A DNA stretch of 64,000 bases from Cyclobacteriaceae bacterium (GTDB lineage Bacteria > Bacteroidota > Bacteroidia > Cytophagales > Cyclobacteriaceae), in the NCBI GenBank assembly GCA_016787755.1, contig JAEUUA010000004.1, forward strand, positions 211,704-275,703, given 5' to 3'. The notes below the pieces were generated by a model. That model had not been told where the DNA came from. It searched no databases and worked only from the letters and a program-made list of their open reading frames with translations. Below, piece after piece: positions 55,606 to 61,982 of the stretch. Made by a program: the position numbers and the translations under genes. Position 1 is the first letter of the stretch, and every line of letters begins with the position of its first letter.

Positions 55606-55761
55606 ATGTCAGTTACCCGATTGAAGAGAAAAGGCCGTAAGGATAAAGGAAAATCAGCCCGCAGAAGAACCGATTTGAAGATTCAAGGCTTTAAACCAGT
55701 GGTTAAGTCTGTAGATATTGAGAAAATCAAAGAAGAATTCAAGGCTAAGTTAGCCAAATAA
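55606..55761 (+). CDS. Small basic protein, possibly nucleic-acid or ribosome associated
   Basis: This 51-aa reading frame (MSVTRLKRKGRKDKGKS at the start, KFKAKLAK-like end with VDIEKIKEEFKAKLAK) is highly basic, with Lys and Arg about a third of the residues, and has no signal or membrane segment. Small proteins of this type recur in Bacteroidota genomes. Such composition suggests RNA or DNA binding, perhaps with the ribosome; that is inference. It is flanked by a -7-like box TATTTTTG 23 bp upstream and a strong terminator, so it forms its own transcript. Confidence 0.75.
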   Translation: MSVTRLKRKGRKDKGKSARRRTDLKIQGFKPVVKSVDIEKIKEEFKAKLAK

Positions 55762-55784
55762 AATTGATCGATTAGTCGATATTG

Positions 55785-55818
55785 AAAAGCCCGGCAGAAT
55801 GCTGGGCTTTTTTTTTTG
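55785..55818 (+). terminator. Rho-independent terminator after the 51-aa gene
   Basis: Arms AAAGCCCGGC (55786-55795) and GCTGGGCTTT (55801-55810), one G-U pair, loop AGAAT, followed by a run of about ten T. It ends the small gene's transcript and also faces the convergent YfcE-like gene. Confidence 0.85.
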
Positions 55819-55822
55819 AGTC

Positions 55823-56335
55823 TTAAGTAGGATCAATCGCCCCACGCTTCCCAAGCTCAATCACTTCCATATTTTTAATTTCTTTGCCTACAATCTCAAA
55901 CCGGAGAATGGTTTTGATGAGATGAAATCCATGCCTGCCGGCTGCCCCTGGATTTAGGTAAAGCATGTTATTAAAAGCTGGATCTTTCTTTACGCGCAGA
56001 ATATGTGAGTGCCCGCAAATAAAAATATCCGGCACTTTTGATTTCAATACTTTTTTTATTCTGGGATTATAATTGGGTGGCGCGCCTCCAATGTGAGTCA
56101 TCCAAACAGTAAGATCTTCGCAGGTAAACCAGGTGTCTTCAGGATAGCGCACCTGAATATCTTTGTCATCGATGTTTCCAAAAACAGCACGGAATGGTTT
56201 AAACTTTTCGAGTTCATCCGCTACTGCGCGATCGCCAATATCACCGGCATGCCAAATCTCATCACACTGTTTAAAGTGCTCAAAAATTTTTGGATCGAGA
56301 TAACTATGAGTATCAGAGAGAAGACCAATCTTCAT
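55823..56335 (-). CDS. YfcE/MJ0936-like metallophosphoesterase
   Basis: The 170-aa protein has the calcineurin-like phosphoesterase metal motifs LLSDTHSYLD, WHAGDIGD, GNIDDKD (Asn in GNxD), MTHIGG, and GHSH. Members hydrolyse phosphodiesters in vitro with unclear natural substrate. It is a single gene on the minus strand, with the small-protein gene convergent downstream. Confidence 0.9.
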   Translation of the reverse strand: MKIGLLSDTHSYLDPKIFEHFKQCDEIWHAGDIGDRAVADELEKFKPFRAVFGNIDDKDIQVRYPEDTWFTCEDLTVWMTHIGGAPPNYNPRIKKVLKSKVPDIFICGHSHILRVKKDPAFNNMLYLNPGAAGRHGFHLIKTILRFEIVGKEIKNMEVIELGKRGAIDPT

Positions 56336-56355
56336 GAATGAAAATTAAATTAATT

Positions 56356-56373
56356 GCCACAGATTCCCAGATT
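56356..56373. repeat. Copy of the GCCACAGATTC repeat
   Basis: GCCACAGATTCCCAGATT repeats the left arm at 55447 with one changed base. It lies just upstream of the YfcE-like gene. Between it and the helicase terminator (56374-56455) no gene was seen. Confidence 0.55.
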
Positions 56374-56455
56374 TATATCATGTTTCATGGGATTGCCGGT
56401 CTCGATTCGAAATAGTCTAAAGGTTAAAATTTAGTTCTCGCCTGCAATGACGCAC

Positions 56456-56504
56456 AAAAAAAAGCCACAGATTCATAGAAATATATTCTGTGAATCTGTG
56501 GCTT
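56456..56504 (-). terminator. Terminator of the DEAD-box gene built from the GCCACAGATTC repeat
   Basis: Perfect 14-bp arms AAGCCACAGATTCA (56462-56475) and TGAATCTGTGGCTT (56491-56504) are followed on the minus strand by eight T (56463-56456). It lies 12 bp after the helicase stop. Its arms carry the same core as the dispersed repeats. Confidence 0.75.
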
Positions 56505-56515
56505 AAGAAAATCAA

Positions 56516-57892
56516 TTAATAATTCGATTCCTGCGACATACTCCTCCAATCTCTGCCTGGTCTTCTTGAAGGTGATGAAGATGAAGAATTTGCTGGCTTT
56601 GAGTTACTTGATCTAGGCTTATTCGAAGAGGATGAATTTGAAGAGGAAGAATTCGAAGATTTGAACGAACCTGAAGTTGGTCGCTTGAATCCTCCCTGAC
56701 GTCTTTGTTGTTGTTGTGGCTTTGGCGCTTCAATAGGTTTGCTCAATGCCGACTGACTCATTGGATAGGGATTATTTTCCGCCAATGGAACTGGCTTGCC
56801 AATCAACTTCTGAATATCTTTCAGGTATGCTCTTTCCTCGCCATCGCAAAAAGAAATAGAAATACCACTGGCTCCTGCACGCCCTGTGCGACCAATGCGA
56901 TGCACATACGTTTCAGGAATGTTAGGGATTTCATAATTGATTACATGCGAAAGTTCGTCAATGTCAATTCCGCGTGCAGCAATATCCGTTGCAACCAATA
57001 CACGCGTCTTTTGAGATTTGAAATTGCTTAGTGCGCGCTGGCGTGCATTTTGAGATTTGTTACCATGAATCGCTTCCGCAGATACTCCTGCGCGGCTCAA
57101 ATCTTTTGCTACACGGTCAGCTCCATGTTTCGTACGAGTAAATACCAATGCCGTGTTTATTGCATCATCTTTTAACAAGTGGAGCAGGAGCGAGCGCTTA
57201 TTGTTTTTATCCACGAAATACATTTCCTGTTTTACCGTATTTGCTGTGGAAGATGCCGGAGTTACTTCTACGCGCACCGGATTTGTTAAAATCGTATCCG
57301 CTAATTTTGAAATTTCCGCAGGCATAGTGGCCGAGAAGAAAATAGTCTGTCGCCTGGAAGGTATTTTAGTAATGATCTTTTTAACATCATGAATAAAACC
57401 CATGTCCAACATACGATCGGCTTCATCCAGTACAAACATTTTAAGTTGATCTAATCGTACAAAGCGTTGATCCATCAAATCGAGTAAGCGACCGGGTGTT
57501 GCAATCAGCACATCCACACCGGCACGCAAGGCATCGGTTTGAGAACGCTGAGGTACACCACCAAAAATTACCGTGTTTTTGATTTTTAGAAGTTTACCAT
57601 AAGCATCAAAGCTTTCACCAATCTGAATGGCTAACTCGCGGGTAGGGGTAAGGATTAACGTTTTTATTCCGGCAGGTCCTTTCTTGTAAAGTTCGTCTTG
57701 ATGAAGAAGTTGAAGAATAGGAATTGCAAAGGCCGCTGTTTTTCCGGTGCCTGTTTGAGCACAGCCCAAAAGGTCTTTACGTTCCAGTAAAACTGGAATT
57801 GCTTGTTCTTGAATAGGTGTGGGTTTCTTGTAACCTTCGGCCTGCAGAGCCCTTAAAATAGGCTCAATGAGATTTAATTTTTCGAATGACAT
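56516..57892 (-). CDS. DEAD-box RNA helicase (RhlE-like)
   Basis: The 458-aa ATP-dependent RNA helicase has the Q motif ([10 protein letters not shown]), Walker A AQTGTGKT (residues 45-52), [17 protein letters not shown], and the C-terminal motifs [22 protein letters not shown] and [10 protein letters not shown]. It has a low-complexity tail from about residue 380 rich in Ser, Asn, Pro and Arg, as in cold- or ribosome-linked helicases of the RhlE group. A repeat-derived terminator follows. Confidence 0.92.
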   Translation of the reverse strand: MSFEKLNLIEPILRALQAEGYKKPTPIQEQAIPVLLERKDLLGCAQTGTGKTAAFAIPILQLLHQDELYKKGPAGIKTLILTPTRELAIQIGESFDAYGKLLKIKNTVIFGGVPQRSQTDALRAGVDVLIATPGRLLDLMDQRFVRLDQLKMFVLDEADRMLDMGFIHDVKKIITKIPSRRQTIFFSATMPAEISKLADTILTNPVRVEVTPASSTANTVKQEMYFVDKNNKRSLLLHLLKDDAINTALVFTRTKHGADRVAKDLSRAGVSAEAIHGNKSQNARQRALSNFKSQKTRVLVATDIAARGIDIDELSHVINYEIPNIPETYVHRIGRTGRAGASGISISFCDGEERAYLKDIQKLIGKPVPLAENNPYPMSQSALSKPIEAPKPQQQQRRQGGFKRPTSGSFKSSNSSSSNSSSSNKPRSSNSKPANSSSSSPSRRPGRDWRSMSQESNY

Positions 57893-58028
57893 GTTTTGTT
57901 TTTAGAATGCACGGTGACCGTGTAATTGTTTAATTAAGACGCCTCTTGGCTCTAATTCCGCCTGAGCGGCTACGCAAAAAGGTACTTTCTGCGGGAATTT
58001 GGAGGAGTGATGTGCAAAGGTAAGCAAA

Positions 58029-58922
58029 TTAATCAGGTGTAACATCATGCGCTTGATGTTGCTCATATGCTTTATGAAAAGCTTTGCGACCTTCTTCAAT
58101 AATTTCGTTGGCCCGGTAAAATTCAAATACACCGCAGGCATCGCGTGAGATGTTGATAACCAGGTCAGGCTTATGAACATCAATCATTAACTCAGTAAGA
58201 CGATCTTGTGTCAGTTCATAAGACCTGTTAAGCAGATCAAAAAGCCCAAGACTAGCAAGGGTCTCTTCCTTACTGGTTTCAAATTTAGGTAACACTGCCA
58301 TCATACTATCAAACATTTTAAGGTAGTAGGCGCGTTCTTTATTATCATCGGATAAAGTGGCACTTGGCTTATAGGGAATATTAGCATTCAAGTTTACAGC
58401 TACAATCCAGTCGCCTGGCTCTTTGTTTATAAGATTTAAGGGTAAGGGATTTAATACTCCACCATCTACTAATTCTGATTTACCATCCCTGACAGGGGTT
58501 AATACCGTTGGTATGGCAATGGAGGAGCGCAATGCTTTAAATAAACTTCCTGATTTGTAATGCACCTCTTTTTTATGCGTGATGTCAGACGCGACAGCAG
58601 TGAATGGTATTTTAAAATTTTCGATGAGATGATCACCAATAAACTCTTCGATGGATTTAAAAACCCGCTCACCCTTTACAAATCCCTGAGCCGAGAGCGT
58701 GAAATCCAATAAGCGGAATACATCAAGGCGCGAGAGCTTAATGAGCCAGTGTTTGTAGTCGGATAAATACCCGGCACAATAAATTCCTCCCACTACTGCC
58801 CCCATTGAACACCCAACCACTTCTACAATATGGAATCCTTTTTTTTCCAATTCTTCAATAACGCCAATATGTGCCATACCGCGCGCTCCGCCACTTCCTA
58901 AAACCAAACGTACCTTTTTCAT
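58029..58922 (-). CDS. Patatin-like phospholipase
   Basis: The 297-aa protein has the patatin fold motifs GSGGARGMAHIG (oxyanion glycines), GCSMG with nucleophile Ser at residue 39, and VDGGVLNPLP with the catalytic Asp. The Ser-Asp dyad is intact, so lipid acyl-hydrolase activity is expected, in the cytoplasm or at the inner membrane. ATG 58922 is preferred to a longer frame (58988) because it begins at the conserved strand MKKVRLVLG. It is divergent from the sensor gene. Confidence 0.9.
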   Translation of the reverse strand: MKKVRLVLGSGGARGMAHIGVIEELEKKGFHIVEVVGCSMGAVVGGIYCAGYLSDYKHWLIKLSRLDVFRLLDFTLSAQGFVKGERVFKSIEEFIGDHLIENFKIPFTAVASDITHKKEVHYKSGSLFKALRSSIAIPTVLTPVRDGKSELVDGGVLNPLPLNLINKEPGDWIVAVNLNANIPYKPSATLSDDNKERAYYLKMFDSMMAVLPKFETSKEETLASLGLFDLLNRSYELTQDRLTELMIDVHKPDLVINISRDACGVFEFYRANEIIEEGRKAFHKAYEQHQAHDVTPD

Positions 58923-58986
58923 CGTTAATAATTGATACCATTCAAAGATACATGAAAGAGAAATTTCAAAAAGAAATTTATTTTGC

Positions 58987-59907
58987 ATGATGAAGAAGGA
59001 TAACCTGAGTGATCTGGATTTAGTAAGGCAAATAACACAAGATCAGTGGAAGCCAGAACTTGAGCAAGCATCTTCAAGATTTCATATTACCATAGCATGG
59101 GTTGCTGTCATCTTGGATCCGGTATTTGCGCTTACCGATTATATTAATATCCATGACCAGTGGAAGTCGATGTTGGTAATTCGGATAAGCGTTTCCATGA
59201 TCACACTTGCATCGCTTCTATTACGAGATAAATTTAAACTGTCTTCCCACCTGATCGCTGCCATTCCTTTCTTATTAATATCGCTTCAAAACGCCTTTGT
59301 TTATCGCTTTATTGGAGTGGATCATATTTTGGGGCAAAATTTGAACTACATGGCATTGCTTTTAGGAGCGGGAATGTTTGTGCTTTGGCGCTGGGAATAT
59401 TCAGCCGTAATGATTCTGGTGTCAGCGCTTGCTACCGGCTTTTTCCTAAGTTTAAATCCAGCACTAAGTGTGAATCAGTTTTCAGTGAATGGAGGTTTGT
59501 TGCTGGCTGCAATGGGGTTGTTTGCAGGAGTGCTTATTCAAACCCGCTACAACCTGGTGATCAAGGAGATTCGGGCAAGGCTCGCTTTAAAGGCAAGCAA
59601 TGAAGCCATCCGCTTGCAAGCGCAAGAGATAAAACACATAAATGAAAACCTTGAGCGGTTGGTGCATGAAAGGACTTCTGAACTTGAAAATAAAAACAAG
59701 GCACTTGAAGAAGCAGCCTTTATAAATGCTCATAAGCTTCGAAGTCCGGTGGCAAGCATTTTAGGACTGGTAAGTTTATTCAAAGATCAACCCCTAAACA
59801 AAGAACTACAAACTATAAATTCTCATCTTCAGGTGTCTGCCGAAAAGTTAGACGGCATCGTTTCATCTATTACTGAAGCAATTGAGCGTGGTGATAAAAA
59901 AACTTAA
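58987..59907 (+). CDS. Membrane sensor ending in a histidine-kinase dimerisation helix
   Basis: The 306-aa protein has about six membrane helices (residues 30-190), a coiled-coil linker (about 195-240) and a DHp-like phosphoacceptor segment with AHKLRSPVASILGLV (candidate His in NAHKLRSP). It stops about 40 residues later, with no HATPase_c domain. It therefore cannot autophosphorylate alone. Such truncated sensors occur in Cytophagales; it might work with a partner kinase. The stop overlaps that of the convergent YqcC-like gene by 4 bp. Confidence 0.7.
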   Translation: MMKKDNLSDLDLVRQITQDQWKPELEQASSRFHITIAWVAVILDPVFALTDYINIHDQWKSMLVIRISVSMITLASLLLRDKFKLSSHLIAAIPFLLISLQNAFVYRFIGVDHILGQNLNYMALLLGAGMFVLWRWEYSAVMILVSALATGFFLSLNPALSVNQFSVNGGLLLAAMGLFAGVLIQTRYNLVIKEIRARLALKASNEAIRLQAQEIKHINENLERLVHERTSELENKNKALEEAAFINAHKLRSPVASILGLVSLFKDQPLNKELQTINSHLQVSAEKLDGIVSSITEAIERGDKKT

Positions 59908-60602
59908 GAGGGAAATGATTTCTTATGATCCTCCTGGTATTTTCGCATGGCCTCGGCATGATCATATTTTTCAGCAGCCCGTTTTCCGGCTTTCACATCC
60001 TGTCCGGCTTGTTCAATCCGAGCTTTACTAATTTGATTTTCAGTTTGCTTAGCCGCGCTTAAAATCATTTCGCTCATAGCCAGTCGAGCTGTGGGTGATA
60101 GAAATTCTAAAAAAATATCAAATGTCTGAAGTTGAGCTTCCAGACTTTCACCTTCATAGAGTGGAAGCAATCTTGCTATTTCGTACAACTCTGAAGGAAT
60201 GGTAGTGGCGTCAATAGAAGTTGTTTCCGATTTTAATTTGAGGTTCAAATTAATTGGTTTGTCTTTTTCGAGGGTAAAATCTCTTTTGTTAATTAATGTG
60301 TCTATATCATTCAACAGATTTTGGAGAGATTCACTTTTAGGGTCTCCATCAAAAGTGCGTGCAGCATAGACCGCAAGACTACTTTCTTTTGGCAATTCAC
60401 CCCGCGTACTTACGATTTTCTGAATGCGTGGAAGCAACACAAATTGAATCCATTGCTCAAATGCCATGGTGCGCGAACCAAAGGAACCCATGTCTATAAA
60501 TTTTTCTTTAGGCATAGGGAGTTCTTGCCAACGATTCACCCGTTTGAGTTCATTCTCAATTTCGATGGCTTTCGCTGAGATTGCTTTATAAATAGCTTCC
60601 AT
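59904..60602 (-). CDS. YqcC/DUF446-like protein with C-terminal extension
   Basis: The first about 105 residues resemble YqcC/DUF446 (FIDMGSFGSRTMAFEQWIQFVLLPRIQKIV), while the remaining 125 are helical and charged and not recognised. YqcC is a small protein encoded beside the tRNA pseudouridine synthase truC in enterobacteria; its role is unknown. It is transcribed after the glycosyltransferase, with a 3-bp gap. No truC is adjacent. Confidence 0.65.
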   Translation of the reverse strand: MEAIYKAISAKAIEIENELKRVNRWQELPMPKEKFIDMGSFGSRTMAFEQWIQFVLLPRIQKIVSTRGELPKESSLAVYAARTFDGDPKSESLQNLLNDIDTLINKRDFTLEKDKPINLNLKLKSETTSIDATTIPSELYEIARLLPLYEGESLEAQLQTFDIFLEFLSPTARLAMSEMILSAAKQTENQISKARIEQAGQDVKAGKRAAEKYDHAEAMRKYQEDHKKSFPS

Positions 60603-60605
60603 TGC

Positions 60606-61775
60606 TTAGGCGCGTTCCGACTTTTCCCAGATAACAGTTTGTTGTTTGCGCAGTAACCTCGCTATACCGGCAAAAACTGAAAGGTTCATCATGCAAAAAT
60701 AGTAAGGAATAAAAAATCCTTTAATGCCAATCTTTTTTTCTCTTAACAGATGGCCAATAATTGCTACGAAATAAAACAGAACCTGACCAACAAGGCAGAG
60801 TTGATAAAACAGTGAATTATTATAAAGCAAAATATTGGTGATGAGAATAATGGGTAGTGCAAGTGGGGCAAATGTCCATCGTAATACCCGATGCGAAATA
60901 TATTGCCAGCTAATCAAACCATAACGAAATGGATTTAAGAGTTCGGGCAACCTCATGATCGCTTGAATGCCGCCACCGGAAATCCGCACCTTTCTTTTCC
61001 ACTCATCTTTTATGGTTGCCGAAGCAGTTTCTATAGCACATGCATCGGGTTCATACACGAACCGATAGCCCTTTGCTACAATTTTCATCGAGGTAACGAA
61101 ATCTTCAATGATGGTATCAGGTTCGGGTTCATGATATAATTCGGTTCGCAAAGCAAATAGTTCACCTGCAGCTCCAATGGCAGTAGTAAGATTAGAATCC
61201 ATTTTTTTCAAAGCCGATTCATACTTCCAATAAAGTCCTTCGCCCGAGCCCGAAGCATTGTCCTCTTTGTTAGAAGTAATTTGTTTTTCACCGGCCACTC
61301 CACCTACTTTTTTATCGTTGAAGTGGCGAACAATATTTTTTATCGAATCATGGTTTAAGGTTGTGTTGGCATCCGAGAAAATAACAATAGGTGTTTCAAC
61401 CAATTTCATGACCCGATTCACGGCATGAATTTTTCCCATTCGGGCTGATTGATAAAATGTTTTTACCTCCGAAAAGCGTTTGGATATTTCGATCGTATGA
61501 TCCGTGGAACCATCGGCTACAATCCACACGTTCAATTTTTCTGGAGGGTAATCCAAACCCAGGGAGTTCTTAATCTTTGATTCAATGAACCGTTCTTCGT
61601 TATAAGCCGCAATCATAAGGGTAACCGCTGGAAAATGTGCATCTCCCTGATTATCAGAGTTTTTTTTGCGTCTCATGAGTTTATTCAAAATATAAATAAT
61701 CAGCCCATACCCTACATAGGTGTATAAAACCAGGGAAACCCCGATCCAAAAAAGAATAAAAGTTATGTTAAACAC
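60606..61775 (-). CDS. Membrane family 2 glycosyltransferase
   Basis: The 389-aa GT2 has an N-terminal helix (about 5-28), a catalytic domain (TLMIAAYNEERFIE, VWIVADGSTDHT, IFSDANT, DTIIEDFVTSMKI) and three or more C-terminal helices. The architecture is that of processive or cell-surface glycan synthases (IcaA/BcsA-like); polymer unknown. A GTG start (61775) is used; no ATG lies nearby. It is the first gene of a two-gene unit with the YqcC-like gene. Confidence 0.85.
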   Translation of the reverse strand: MFNITFILFWIGVSLVLYTYVGYGLIIYILNKLMRRKKNSDNQGDAHFPAVTLMIAAYNEERFIESKIKNSLGLDYPPEKLNVWIVADGSTDHTIEISKRFSEVKTFYQSARMGKIHAVNRVMKLVETPIVIFSDANTTLNHDSIKNIVRHFNDKKVGGVAGEKQITSNKEDNASGSGEGLYWKYESALKKMDSNLTTAIGAAGELFALRTELYHEPEPDTIIEDFVTSMKIVAKGYRFVYEPDACAIETASATIKDEWKRKVRISGGGIQAIMRLPELLNPFRYGLISWQYISHRVLRWTFAPLALPIILITNILLYNNSLFYQLCLVGQVLFYFVAIIGHLLREKKIGIKGFFIPYYFCMMNLSVFAGIARLLRKQQTVIWEKSERA

Positions 61776-61854
61776 TGTTTTTGAGTCATTTTAATGGGTG
61801 AAAGTACTAGTTACATTTAGATTTCTGAGTGGATAAACTCAGGTTCTTTATTCT

Positions 61855-61862
61855 AACTTTGT
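61855..61862 (+). promoter_or_regulatory. Candidate -7 box for the repeat protein
   Basis: TAACTTTG matches the TAnnTTTG consensus, 121 bp before the ATG at 61983. No TTTG lies at the right distance, so it is only suggestive. The rest of the 207-bp gap holds nothing else recognised. Confidence 0.25.
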
Positions 61863-61982
61863 AGGTTCGTTGGGTGTATTGAACAGTTTTAAAGTAAATA
61901 TTACCTGCATAATGGATTTGATGGGCAATTATGGCCTATCATGCCGTAGTGAGTGTCTGTCTATTTATTTTGGTTTTTCTAA

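Noticed and set aside
56512..56733. His/Gln-rich open frame on the minus strand
   Set aside because: It is the helicase's low-complexity tail read in another frame.
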